From: a virus
Length of the DNA: 37,699 nucleotides
IMG/VR virus record: IMGVR_UViG_3300047200_000206
Span: 1 to 37,699 of that record
Strand: one strand, 5' to 3'
Shown: piece by piece, positions 1 to 6,307 of the stretch
Layout: the number at the start of each line of letters is the position of its first letter
How positions within the stretch are numbered: position 1 is the stretch's first letter
Program-made: the position numbers and the translations under genes
The notes under the pieces: generated by a model
Told to the model about the DNA's origin: nothing
What the model saw: the letters and a program-made list of their open reading frames with translations, nothing else
Database searches by the model: none

Positions 1-174
1 GACATAGGGAATCCCTTGATGATCGCTTCATCACCACTAAGATTGTTATCAGATAAGTGAGCTTTGAGCTGTCTCATGCTATCAAACTGCTGCTTTACAT
101 CGACAATGAAATACTTTGGCTGCTGACGTGTTGTTTTCTCGCAAGTATCTTCTGCTTCAAACGGATCGTGTGTC
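1..174. repeat. Terminal direct repeat, left copy
   Basis: These 174 bases recur at 37526-37699. The only difference I find is at base 48 (A here, C at 37573). The copy carries most of a minus-strand gene that is complete only when the two window ends are joined. The simplest reading is that a circular or concatemeric genome was assembled with overlapping ends. A real T7-like terminal redundancy of this size is also possible, but two physical copies would normally be identical. Confidence 0.9.
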
Positions 175-176
175 AT
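1..176 (-). CDS. Junction-spanning 69-aa hypothetical protein, 5' part
   Basis: The gene starts with ATG at 176-174, behind a good ribosome site (AGGAG, complement of 185-189). It runs off the left edge and continues in the right-hand copy to a TAA at 37494-37492. Joined, it gives 69 residues: polar, with several charged residues, no membrane segment and no recognised family. The start is MTHDPFEAED and the end TEYVFK. Codon 43 is GAT (Asp) in this copy and GAG (Glu) in the right copy. An uninterrupted frame across the seam is good evidence that the ends really join. Downstream on the same strand comes the amber-interrupted gene at 37480. Confidence 0.7.
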   Translation of the reverse strand, partial: MTHDPFEAEDTCEKTTRQQPKYFIVDVKQQFDSMRQLKAHLSDNNLSGDEAIIKGFPM

Positions 177-188
177 AATTCGTAACTC

Positions 189-260
189 CTAAAGTGTAAT
201 AGTTAATAGGAGTATCTTGTACCAGAACTTGTAGTGATTGGATATAAAAAAAGAGATCAT
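189..260 (-). CDS. Possible 23-aa hydrophobic leader peptide
   Basis: A 23-codon frame opens with ATG at 260-258, four bases after AGGGGGG (complement of 265-271), a G-rich ribosome site type used elsewhere in this genome. Its TAG stop (191-189) abuts the AGGAG ribosome site of the junction gene starting at 176, which would allow translational coupling. The peptide is rich in Phe, Ile, Leu and Tyr. Its start codon is inside the descending arm of the terminator hairpin at 251-291, so translation and termination could interfere. It may equally be chance; the frame is short and no homologue is known to me. Confidence 0.3.
   Translation of the reverse strand: MISFFISNHYKFWYKILLLTITL
220..233. 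promoter_or_regulatory. Operator-like palindrome, site 1
   Basis: The sequence is TACCAGAACTTGTA: half-sites TACCAG and CTTGTA around a central AA. The same box is found at 2974-2987 (identical) and 36959-36972 (TACAAGAACTTGTA). Here it lies between two minus-strand terminators and the start of the junction gene. All three sites are near starts of transcription units, so this is probably a repressor site for a phage helix-turn-helix protein. Confidence 0.55.
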
Positions 261-291
261 CAATCCCCCCTACAGGTTTATTAGATCTCTT
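246..291 (-). terminator. Intrinsic terminator or attenuator, minus strand
   Basis: An 8-bp stem pairs AAGAGATC (251-258) with GATCTCTT (284-291). On the minus strand it is followed by seven T (complement of A246-252). The 25-base loop contains AGGGGGG on the minus strand, a likely ribosome site for the 23-codon frame starting at 260. It lies between any minus promoter upstream and the junction gene, so it could act as an attenuator. Confidence 0.55.
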
Positions 292-403
292 CTTTCCTAA
301 GGTATCTGGTACTTGTTTAAGGCACCTACGTCGAAGGAATAATCACGGTAGTTCATGGGTTATGATCTGTCAATAGTTCTTGTGCTAGTGGGTAATTCTA
401 GGT

Positions 404-474
404 ATAAAAAAATCCCTAAGTTGGTGTCTTAGGGATATTAAGAAGCGTTTTCTAACAGGAATTAGTAACACGCA
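404..474 (-). ncRNA. Candidate ~70-nt counter-transcript upstream of the replication genes
   Basis: A minus-strand promoter (480-508) should start RNA near 473-474. A strong intrinsic terminator (405-436) stops it about 70 bases later. No useful reading frame lies between. The arrangement, a short antisense-side RNA ending in a terminator next to a replication initiator operon, resembles the OOP RNA of lambda-like phages. The RNA would not overlap the GTG start at 540. It would overlap any longer plus-strand leader. This is a prediction from promoter and terminator geometry only. Confidence 0.4.
405..436 (-). terminator. Strong intrinsic terminator, minus strand
   Basis: A perfect 9-bp stem ATCCCTAAG (412-420) / CTTAGGGAT (428-436) has a 7-base loop and is followed on the minus strand by seven T (complement of A406-412). 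There is no T-run in the plus direction, so it works for leftward RNA only. No minus-strand gene precedes it, which is why a short RNA is proposed. Confidence 0.75.
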
Positions 475-479
475 CTTTC

Positions 480-508
480 TATATATAGCGTATTTGCTGG
501 TATATCAA
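480..508 (-). promoter_or_regulatory. Sigma70-like promoter, minus strand
   Basis: On the minus strand TTGATA (508-503) is followed after 17 bases by TATATA (485-480). The spacer contains TACCAG, half of the phage operator, just after the -35, in the same relation as at 2965. It would drive the candidate short RNA that ends at 404. Confidence 0.45.
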
Positions 509-539
509 GTGCAAAATACACCATATATAGGTGGTTTAA

Positions 540-863
540 GTGTTTGATGAAGGTTTTTTTATTTTGCCAGCCAAAGAAATCGTTTTCTCAGAAAACAGAC
601 GATTTAATGCCAAATGTGAAATAATTTTAGCTAAATTAGCTGCTATTTGTTGTGAAGATCCATCAGATCCAAACTTTGGAATCGTTTATATAAGTTGTAA
701 CAGGTTAAGTGAGAAATTATGCGGCTTAGTAAAGCGTAATTCTGTTCGCTTGGCTTTAAAAACAATTGAAAATCATGGTGTTATAAAAATTGAAAAAGAA
801 CGTGGGTTATTAAAAATATCTCTTTTGTACTATTTTGAAGCTAGCAAATCAGGTCTTTTATGA
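540..863 (+). CDS. Small winged-helix DNA-binding protein at head of replication operon
   Basis: 107 residues starting at GTG, five bases after the ribosome site AGGTGG. The start FFILPAKEIVFSE, a helical stretch, then SCNRLSEKL, SVRLALKTIENHGVI and a basic beta-hairpin (IEKERGLLKISLL) look like a winged helix of the kind in phage and plasmid replication initiators. The stop overlaps the start of the next gene by ATGA, so the two are translationally coupled. It may regulate the operon or assist initiation. No exact family is recognised. Base composition is more AT-rich than the genes that follow. Confidence 0.75.
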   Translation: MFDEGFFILPAKEIVFSENRRFNAKCEIILAKLAAICCEDPSDPNFGIVYISCNRLSEKLCGLVKRNSVRLALKTIENHGVIKIEKERGLLKISLLYYFEASKSGLL

Positions 864-1657
864 ATAAGTTCATTGCACCTAGATACGGAGAGATCTTAGA
901 CAAGAAGAAGTGGGTTGTCTATACATACCTAGTTTCTAAAGCATGGTATGGTTGCGATGATAACCAGCAATTTCGGCGCGGTCAGGTTAGCTTTAAAAGT
1001 TCTGACATTAGTTGGCTTATGAGTGAGTCATACGTTAGAAAAATTCTCAGAGAGCTTCAAGAAGAAAAACTTATCCACAAGCAAGAAGCTGAAAAGGACA
1101 CTAGAAACGGAAACTTAATCACAATATGCAATTATGACGAAGTATGTAAATTGGTAGTGCGAGGTGAGTGCGAGGTGCCGCCCGAAATAGAGCGAGGTCA
1201 ACATACTGATTTATATAGCAATATTAGCAGCTCCTGCGAGGTGCCGACCGCACATGGACTCAAAGAGTGCGAGGTCTCTTATATAGTAAGGAATACAAAG
1301 GAAGACAAGGAAGATAATATAAGCGAAACAATTGTCTCTTCTACGCCAAAAAAGACTAGGAAGAAGAGTGAGATCCCAGAGTGGGTGGCTAAGCTCTACC
1401 TATCCAAACTGGCAGAGCACTGCAATCAGACTCTCGAGAAGGTTAACAGTGGAGACAAGAAGCAGCTAGAGAAACTCTTCAAAGCCGTTACTGACGAAGA
1501 GAAGATGTCTAAGCTATTCACCTACTACTTCACGCTGAAAGATGATTATTATCTCTCAAGGGGATTCCCTTTAGGTCTTCTCGTCAAGAATCAGGATACT
1601 TTCTTCAGAGCTATCGGCAATTCAACACACACAACAATAACAGAGAGGAGATTTTAA
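860..1657 (+). CDS. Replication initiator / replisome organiser (lambda-O-like role)
   Basis: 265 residues. Residues 1-105 form a winged-helix region (KKWVVYTYLVSKAW, then DISWLMSESYVRKILRELQE). A polar linker (about 110-170) follows, and then a helical C-terminal domain (EWVAKLYLSKLAEHC to FRAIGN) like those of DnaD/DnaT-type loaders. Placed directly before a DnaB-type helicase, it probably binds the origin and recruits the helicase. The linker is encoded by DNA holding five GCGAGGT repeats in different reading frames (1159-1275), which are probably its binding sites, as in the O gene of lambda. It starts in an ATGA overlap with the previous gene. Confidence 0.8.
   Translation: MNKFIAPRYGEILDKKKWVVYTYLVSKAWYGCDDNQQFRRGQVSFKSSDISWLMSESYVRKILRELQEEKLIHKQEAEKDTRNGNLITICNYDEVCKLVVRGECEVPPEIERGQHTDLYSNISSSCEVPTAHGLKECEVSYIVRNTKEDKEDNISETIVSSTPKKTRKKSEIPEWVAKLYLSKLAEHCNQTLEKVNSGDKKQLEKLFKAVTDEEKMSKLFTYYFTLKDDYYLSRGFPLGLLVKNQDTFFRAIGNSTHTTITERRF
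1157..1276. repeat. Five helically phased GCGAGGT iterons, probable replication origin
   Basis: GCGAGGT occurs at 1159, 1170, 1192, 1236 and 1269. Copies two and four extend to TGCGAGGTGCCG. The start-to-start distances are 11, 22, 44 and 33, all multiples of 11. Three of these four are not multiples of 3, so the repeats are not protein repeats; they are conserved as DNA. All copies point the same way and face the same side of the helix. AT-rich DNA between copies three and four (1199-1230) and after copy five (1276-1330) could melt. In-gene iterons next to AT-rich DNA are the plan of the lambda origin. Confidence 0.75.
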
Positions 1658-1658
1658 G

Positions 1659-2963
1659 GTGAAGGACGATCACATTATCTTCAAGCGAAGAATTCTAGCA
1701 GAGAAGATTGTTCTCAAGGCAGCTACGAAGGAGCTAGAAGAAGTTCTTGCTATGGGTGTAACAAAAGACTTGTTCTTGGATCAGTTCCACAAGGACTTTC
1801 TTGACAACATTATTACTCGAGATAAGTGCAAGGAGAATATATCTACACCAGCGGCACACATTAGGCTGCTAGAGAATCCTACTGGCAGGTCGAAAGATAT
1901 ACTCGACATTTACAACATGGATATCTCGAAGTATATCGTTTCAAGAATGGTGGAAGTTCTCAAGGAGTGGTCTGAGCTTGATAGCAGAGTAAATAAAGCC
2001 ACTCAGTTTATTCATAGGGTACAGAATTGGGATTTCAAGGAGAAGACCAGCGTACTATTCGAGATGTTCGATAACATATCAGAACTTCAAAACATAGATG
2101 TCTTAAAGGAAGATTTCACACCCAACTGTTGGGAAGAAACCAGAGACATAATCAAGAACGGCGGCAATAATAGCAGAATAATCAGAACAGGAATATGCTA
2201 TCTTGATAAGAAGCTAGGCGGCGGCTTCAAGACGAGAAGACTCTACACTGTAGCTGCTCGCACTGGATGCGGTAAGACTGCTTTTGCTACTAACATCACG
2301 TTAACTGCTGCACAGCAAGGTTATCATTGCCTATACGTTACCCTTGAAATGACTAAACAGGAGATTCACTGTAGGATGCTTTCTACGCTGTCTGAAGTTC
2401 CTATCGAGAAGTTCGATAATTCATCCTTCACGGCAGAAGAATCAGAACTTGTTGATACTGCTCTGCTTAAATTAAAGGATCTGCCGATAACTATCGATTG
2501 GCGCTCAAGAGGTGATTGGTCGCATATTGAAAAGATGATTCGTGCGATTAAGAAGGAAAGAGGACTTAGCTTTGTGGTAGTGGACTATATCCAGCAGTAT
2601 TCTTGTCCTTCAAGGGGATTCAAGGCAGCAGACAAGAGGCAAGAGATCGATTACATGACAGGACGATTCAAGCAGATGGCTCTTGAGTTAGACTTTGCCG
2701 CAATCATGCTTGCTCAGCTTAACCGTGATATGGAAAAGGACGGAGAGAGATCGCCTAGACTAAGCGATATCAAGGAATCCTCCTCAATCGAACAAGATAG
2801 CGATGTTGTGCTTATGCTTTACTGCAAAAACCAAGCAAGAGTGGACGCAGGAGAAGACCCAGAGAAGAATATCGCTGTTAAGACTGCCAAGAATAGAAGC
2901 GGAAATGTAGGAATCGAGGATTTACACACGAAGCTATCGATTAACAAGTTCTATGGAATTTAG
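1659..2963 (+). CDS. dnaB: DnaB-type replicative helicase
   Basis: 434 residues with a GTG start; GGAG lies about nine bases upstream. It has a short N-terminal domain and then a RecA-like helicase core. Motifs seen: Walker A ARTGCGKT (200-207), the catalytic glutamate in YVTLEM (230), Walker B FVVVDY (305-310), the LAQLNRDMEK motif and SDIKESSSIEQDSDVV, and near the end AKNRSG. It unwinds DNA ahead of the phage or host polymerase, probably loaded by the initiator encoded just upstream. It is slightly shorter than bacterial DnaB. Its 3' end carries ACAAGTTCT (2944-2952), a half-site of the phage operator. Confidence 0.93.
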   Translation: MKDDHIIFKRRILAEKIVLKAATKELEEVLAMGVTKDLFLDQFHKDFLDNIITRDKCKENISTPAAHIRLLENPTGRSKDILDIYNMDISKYIVSRMVEVLKEWSELDSRVNKATQFIHRVQNWDFKEKTSVLFEMFDNISELQNIDVLKEDFTPNCWEETRDIIKNGGNNSRIIRTGICYLDKKLGGGFKTRRLYTVAARTGCGKTAFATNITLTAAQQGYHCLYVTLEMTKQEIHCRMLSTLSEVPIEKFDNSSFTAEESELVDTALLKLKDLPITIDWRSRGDWSHIEKMIRAIKKERGLSFVVVDYIQQYSCPSRGFKAADKRQEIDYMTGRFKQMALELDFAAIMLAQLNRDMEKDGERSPRLSDIKESSSIEQDSDVVLMLYCKNQARVDAGEDPEKNIAVKTAKNRSGNVGIEDLHTKLSINKFYGI

Positions 2964-2964
2964 G

Positions 2965-2991
2965 TTGACAGCATACCAGAACTTGTATAAG
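2965..2991 (+). promoter_or_regulatory. Promoter with operator, site 2 (gp157/recT)
   Basis: TTGACA (2965-2970) is followed by the operator TACCAGAACTTGTA (2974-2987), which overlaps TATAAG (2986-2991), the best -10. The spacing is 15, shorter than ideal. A bound repressor would cover the space between -35 and -10. It is well placed to drive the gene starting at 3018. Confidence 0.5.
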
Positions 2992-3017
2992 ACACACTCT
3001 CACACAACGGAGGAACT

Positions 3018-3518
3018 ATGGAAAATTTGAGCTTATGGAAACTGCAAGATGTACTTCTCGAAGCTGAAGAGGGGTTATCAGATGAGACTGTGAACCTAGA
3101 CGAGGTTATCGGCGACATTCGCAACAAAGTGGACAATATCAAGCAGATCATAGATATGATGTACGATGAAGCGGCCAGATTCAAACGCTACGAGCTTGAG
3201 ATGAAGAAGAAGGGTACGACAGCCACTAGGGCGGCTGAGAGGCTGGAAGGGTACGTTTTGAACTCCCTAGAGGCACATAATACCACCTTTGAGCTGGGGA
3301 ATGTTTGGACAGCTAAGATTAGGGAAGGTAAGTACGTCAACACGACACGAGACCCAGAGCCACTCGACTTGATGTTGTTCCCGAATCTAGTGAAGACTTC
3401 TTACTCTTGGGATAAGAGAGCGATCAAGGACACGCTAGTAGAGAAACCACTAGACTTTGCAGAGATGGCTAAATCACGTTCACTCACATTCACAGCAAGG
3501 AAACCCACACATGATTAG
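3018..3518 (+). CDS. Gp157-like phage recombination accessory protein
   Basis: 166 residues; the start follows a strong GGAGG site. The protein is charged and alpha-helical in its first 70 residues (LWKLQDVLLEAEE, then long helices). It continues with KKGTTATRAAERL and FELGNVWTAKIRE and a beta-rich end, the pattern of the siphovirus Gp157 family (Pfam PF05565). Members lie next to single-strand annealing proteins and are thought to take part in phage recombination. Here it precedes and overlaps the RecT-like gene by eight bases, which fits. Its own promoter carries the phage operator. Confidence 0.75.
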   Translation: MENLSLWKLQDVLLEAEEGLSDETVNLDEVIGDIRNKVDNIKQIIDMMYDEAARFKRYELEMKKKGTTATRAAERLEGYVLNSLEAHNTTFELGNVWTAKIREGKYVNTTRDPEPLDLMLFPNLVKTSYSWDKRAIKDTLVEKPLDFAEMAKSRSLTFTARKPTHD

Positions 3519-4278
3519 TAATTCACTAGCAATCTACGAGAATTTTGCACAAACGAAGGAAATAGCTAACGCTCTTAGCAGCAGCGATCTAGTGCCAGAC
3601 CATTTTAAGAAGAAACCGGCTAACGTACTCATTGCGCTAGAATTCGCACACAGAAACGATATATCTCCTTTTGCAGCTATGCAGAGTCTATTCGTGATTC
3701 ATGGCAGAGTAGGACTAACAGCTTCTATGGCTATCTCACTCGCTAGGAAGCATAATGTCTGGAAGAGTCTTGTGTATAAAGTCGAGGGAGAAGGCAACAC
3801 GCTTGCAGTCACGGCTATTGCTAAACTTCATGACGACTCAGAGGCTACAGCTACAGTAACTATGAAAATGGCTAACGATGCAGGATGGAGCAAAAATGCA
3901 ATCTACAAGAGTATCCCTGAGCAAATGCTTAAGTATCGTGCGGCTGTTTTTCTCATTAGGTCTCACTTCCCAGAAGTCCTCTTCGGTATGCAAACGGTTG
4001 AAGAACTTCGTGACGTGGATGCTGCTACTGCTAAGAACGTTACTCCTCCTAAGAAAGAAGAAGTCTTTGTAACGATAGATCCAGAACTTGAGGAGATGAG
4101 AGAGAAGGTAATAGCTCTTACTGATTTGCACGTGACTGATGAAGTTACTAAATCTAAGCTGCTGCATAAGACCAGAACAGCTAAGAACTTCGCAGAGCTA
4201 GAATCTGTGTGCAAGTTTGTTACTGCTGCTTACCAGCAGACAAGTATTGATCGAGTTCCTCAGGAGTCCGAAACGTAA
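3511..4278 (+). CDS. recT: RecT-family single-strand annealing protein
   Basis: 255 residues from ATG 3511, with AAGGAAA just upstream. Starts further up lie deep in the previous gene and lack such a site. Key features are the FKKKPANVLIALEFAHRN region, AMQSLFVIHGRVGLTASM, DAGWSKNAIYKSIPEQMLKYRA and the SHFPEVLFGMQTVEEL block, as in RecT proteins. It pairs complementary single strands during phage recombination. No partner exonuclease was recognised nearby. The last 59 bases overlap the converging gene on the minus strand. Confidence 0.87.
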   Translation: MISNSLAIYENFAQTKEIANALSSSDLVPDHFKKKPANVLIALEFAHRNDISPFAAMQSLFVIHGRVGLTASMAISLARKHNVWKSLVYKVEGEGNTLAVTAIAKLHDDSEATATVTMKMANDAGWSKNAIYKSIPEQMLKYRAAVFLIRSHFPEVLFGMQTVEELRDVDAATAKNVTPPKKEEVFVTIDPELEEMREKVIALTDLHVTDEVTKSKLLHKTRTAKNFAELESVCKFVTAAYQQTSIDRVPQESET

Positions 4279-4729
4279 CATTACCGAACGTCTGTGGCTC
4301 TCCCCTAAGGAGTGCTGCTCTGATCGCTTCGAATTGTTTAACGGCTAACTGGTCTAGTCCTGTGATGGAAGCCACTTTTTTCATGCAATCCCCGCACAAT
4401 TGTAACTTATCTTCACACAAGTAATTCAATCCAAATATCTTCTCACTCAACACCTTCACAGGCTGGCCGGTTACTACTGAGTAAAGTACATAGTCCTTTG
4501 GGTTAACTGGGATCTTATCGCCACTAGGAAGAGTAACTTGTCCTGAGTAAACTACCTTGAGAGAGTTATCTACTGGATCTCCGTTAGTGGAGAGCTGAGG
4601 TACTCTGCGCCGATCTGTAGAGTTAGGAATGATCCCGTAAATAGGTTGTACACCTGGCAAGTCTTTATACGGAAACCACTGCTCGGCTATGACGGTAAAG
4701 GGCACTTGGGTATAGATGCTTGTATTCAT
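4220..4729 (-). CDS. Hypothetical protein, 169 aa
   Basis: No family recognised. It has a beta-rich N-terminal half with VYSGQVTLPSGDKIPVNP and DYVLYSV, a three-cysteine patch (YLCEDKLQLCGDC), and a helical C-terminal end (AVKQFEAIRAALL). No signal peptide or membrane segment is seen. It faces the recombination genes and its 3' end overlaps recT by 59 bases, so the two transcripts can pair. The ribosome site is weak (AGGA, 11 bases away). It is divergent from the small gene at 4809. A structural or DNA-handling role is equally possible. Confidence 0.7.
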   Translation of the reverse strand: MNTSIYTQVPFTVIAEQWFPYKDLPGVQPIYGIIPNSTDRRRVPQLSTNGDPVDNSLKVVYSGQVTLPSGDKIPVNPKDYVLYSVVTGQPVKVLSEKIFGLNYLCEDKLQLCGDCMKKVASITGLDQLAVKQFEAIRAALLRGEPQTFGNVTFRTPEELDQYLSAGKQQ

Positions 4730-4746
4730 AGTTAAATAATCCTATA

Positions 4747-4776
4747 TTGACAGTACATAGTTAGTTGCCTTAATAT
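4747..4776 (+). promoter_or_regulatory. Sigma70-like promoter for the 4809-5348 unit
   Basis: A perfect TTGACA (4747-4752) is followed by TTAATA (4770-4775, 17-base spacer) or TAATAT (4771-4776, 18). It lies about 30 bases before the first gene of a two-gene unit closed by an intrinsic terminator at 5397. No operator box is present here. Confidence 0.55.
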
Positions 4777-4808
4777 TAAGCATACACACAGATATAGAAG
4801 GACTGCAA

Positions 4809-5000
4809 ATGAGAAACGAAGCACTATATGAGCTGCTGGAAGATCACGTTATCGAAGACGCAGAGATCGAGCTAAGAGCTAATCGTCAGCAGTATTTGCA
4901 ATTAAAGAACGATATCCTGAGAGCTCAATCGCTACTCGGACAGAAGCTCATGAAAGAGATATCATTAGACACAGTTACGACCCAATGGACGGGATTTTAA
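4809..5000 (+). CDS. Small acidic helical protein, 63 aa
   Basis: 63 residues; AGAAGGA lies eight bases ahead of the ATG. The protein is almost entirely charged alpha helix (ELLEDHVIEDAEIELRANRQQ) and probably forms a coiled coil. It is followed after 21 bases by the 108-aa gene, and together they make an isolated plus-strand unit set between minus-strand genes. Function unknown. The self-contained promoter and terminator suggest an inserted, separately controlled pair. Confidence 0.65.
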   Translation: MRNEALYELLEDHVIEDAEIELRANRQQYLQLKNDILRAQSLLGQKLMKEISLDTVTTQWTGF

Positions 5001-5021
5001 TTATAATTAAGGAGAATTATC

Positions 5022-5348
5022 ATGGGTACACCAAATGCAGCTTTGATCGATCAGATCGCAGGAGACCAGCTAACAGACGCTATCGAAACACGTAGAATTC
5101 AGCGTGATGAGATGCTCACAACCACTCACCTTTCTCGTCAAGCGTACACACTGTATGCTGGAAGAGCGCAGAAAGACGCCGTAGAAATGGACTTGGAGCA
5201 AAGCATCGCTTCTCAGCCATTCGACAAAACCGCTGTAACAGGCCAATTGGCGTTTGAGCGTAACGTAGCTAATAGCCTTATGGCTAACGAATCTTATGCT
5301 ACTGGCATCCTCAACTTGCTTGCAAAGACCTACTCTCCTAAAGTATAA
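5022..5348 (+). CDS. Hypothetical helical protein, 108 aa
   Basis: 108 residues with a good ribosome site (AAGGAGAA). It is mostly alpha-helical, Ala- and Gln-rich, with no cysteine or membrane segment (DQIAGDQLTDAIETRRIQRDEM to YATGILNLLAKTY in outline). It could be a virion or small regulatory protein; I recognise no family. It is the second gene of the isolated unit, which ends at the terminator 49 bases downstream. Confidence 0.7.
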   Translation: MGTPNAALIDQIAGDQLTDAIETRRIQRDEMLTTTHLSRQAYTLYAGRAQKDAVEMDLEQSIASQPFDKTAVTGQLAFERNVANSLMANESYATGILNLLAKTYSPKV

Positions 5349-5396
5349 TGCTTTAGTGTGGGAATATTGCAGCTTCATTGTTTTTTGTTGTGTGGG

Positions 5397-5430
5397 TAGC
5401 CTAGGGGTAATTCTCTAGGCTATTTTTTAT
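5397..5430 (+). terminator. Intrinsic terminator after the 4809-5348 unit
   Basis: The stem TAGCCTAG (5397-5404) / CTAGGCTA (5415-5422) has a 10-base loop and is followed by TTTTTTATTT. The descending arm overlaps the stop codon of the converging minus-strand gene (5422-5420). It acts in the plus direction only. Confidence 0.8.
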
Positions 5431-5890
5431 TTAAGGTATCGTACATGAGCTGCTGGATCGAATTGATCTTAAGGTCTGCTTCTACTTCTTTACACACTAT
5501 GATTGATAGTGCTGAGTATACATCTCTAAAGAGCTGCTTAAGTATGTCGTTCTCGTGGTCTACCATGCTCTTCTTCTTTGGGGATACTGGGGGCTGAATG
5601 TCTGCCATGTCTGAAAAATAAACGCTGTTATCTACTACCATCTCAATTGCCTTTCCTATAAGTGGTTGTCCTCCGATACTAGCTGCTGCTGAGATCAGAG
5701 ATGGGATACTATTTGATGCCTCTGGCTTCTTGCTGTCTCGCAAAAATGATATAAACTTCTTGGATGATTCCAGAATATTCTCGTTAGTCGCTTTGAATGA
5801 TTCGTCAATCTTCTCAGATAGATCGCTTAGCATGGTAACCGCCTTGATGTAATTTTCTAAGTTCATAAGTGTTGCATTTTTGCGATACAT
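5420..5890 (-). CDS. Hypothetical protein, 156 aa
   Basis: No family recognised. The first 60 residues are helical and charged (NLENYIKAVTMLSDLSEKID). They are followed by SIPSLISAAASIGGQPLIGKA, which is mildly hydrophobic, and then a helical acidic end. The first ATG (5890) has only a weak ribosome site and a second ATG at codon 9 (5866) has none, so the start is uncertain. The stop codon is inside the terminator of the opposing unit. It is divergent from the plus-strand gene at 5931. Confidence 0.6.
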   Translation of the reverse strand: MYRKNATLMNLENYIKAVTMLSDLSEKIDESFKATNENILESSKKFISFLRDSKKPEASNSIPSLISAAASIGGQPLIGKAIEMVVDNSVYFSDMADIQPPVSPKKKSMVDHENDILKQLFRDVYSALSIIVCKEVEADLKINSIQQLMYDTLNKK

Positions 5891-5930
5891 AGTTTAGTCC
5901 ATACTTAACACAACAATGGAGGAATAGACA

Positions 5931-6140
5931 ATGAACTTTATTCAACGGCTGCTCTGTAGCCATCACTACGTGCATGAATGTACGGTTCCACTCATGGGCA
6001 ATCCCATAGTAGTTCGTAAGTGCAAGCACTGCGGCAAGAAGAAGCTAATTAAGAACACTGTGCGAGAAGATAGGCACTTCTCTCCAAGTGCAGAGCAAGA
6101 TTGCTACATTAACTGGGACAAACTAAGAGGAGCTAAGTGA
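5931..6140 (+). CDS. Small zinc-ribbon-like protein, 69 aa
   Basis: 69 residues behind a strong GGAGGAA site. One CxxC pair (RKCKHCGKKK) lies in a basic stretch, and there are other candidate ligands upstream (CSHHYVHEC). Together they could bind one zinc. It probably binds nucleic acid or protein. Its TGA stop shares one base with the ATG of the next gene (TGATG), so the two are coupled. Confidence 0.7.
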   Translation: MNFIQRLLCSHHYVHECTVPLMGNPIVVRKCKHCGKKKLIKNTVREDRHFSPSAEQDCYINWDKLRGAK

Positions 6141-6307
6141 TGGGCGGCATAGATAACAACATGATATATGGTTTTCTTTTGGGGTTCTCAGTAGGCATTA
6201 ACTTAACAATTCTATTTGTTTATAGGGCGGGAAAACGTGAAGATAAAACACAGCGACTTGATCAATCTAGCAGCGGACATGGCGGGAACAGTCCGACAGT
6301 TAGCTAA
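6140..6307 (+). CDS. Small membrane protein, 55 aa
   Basis: The gene starts in a TGATG overlap with the previous stop. Residues 8-28 (MIYGFLLGFSVGINLTILFVY) form one clear membrane helix, followed by a basic polar tail. It overlaps the next gene by 71 bases in another frame. It could be a small accessory membrane or lysis protein. The coupled start and clean helix support it as a real gene despite its size. Confidence 0.5.
   Translation: MGGIDNNMIYGFLLGFSVGINLTILFVYRAGKREDKTQRLDQSSSGHGGNSPTVS

Larger units (their letters stand above)
177..539. other. Gene-poor regulatory region between divergent transcription units
   Basis: These 363 bases separate the minus-strand gene starting at 176 from the plus-strand replication operon starting at 540. 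They hold a 14-base operator-like palindrome (220-233), two minus-strand intrinsic terminators (246-291 and 405-436) and a strong-looking minus-strand promoter (480-508). Degenerate relatives of the operator lie at about 305-316 (CTGGTACTTGT) and 374-384 (TAGTTCTTGTG). A TTGACA on the minus strand at 373-368 has only a weak partner, TACCGT at 350-345. Two similar AT-rich boxes, CTATATATAG (479-488) and CATATATAGG (522-531), flank the start of the plus operon. No long reading frame is present. Confidence 0.6.

Noticed and set aside
345-373. Minus-strand promoter TTGACA for the junction gene
   Set aside because: The -35 is perfect but the best -10 (TACCGT) matches poorly; kept only as a note in the intergenic entry.
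3838-4214. Two minus-strand frames inside recT
   Set aside because: Shadows of a strongly supported gene; no start signals.
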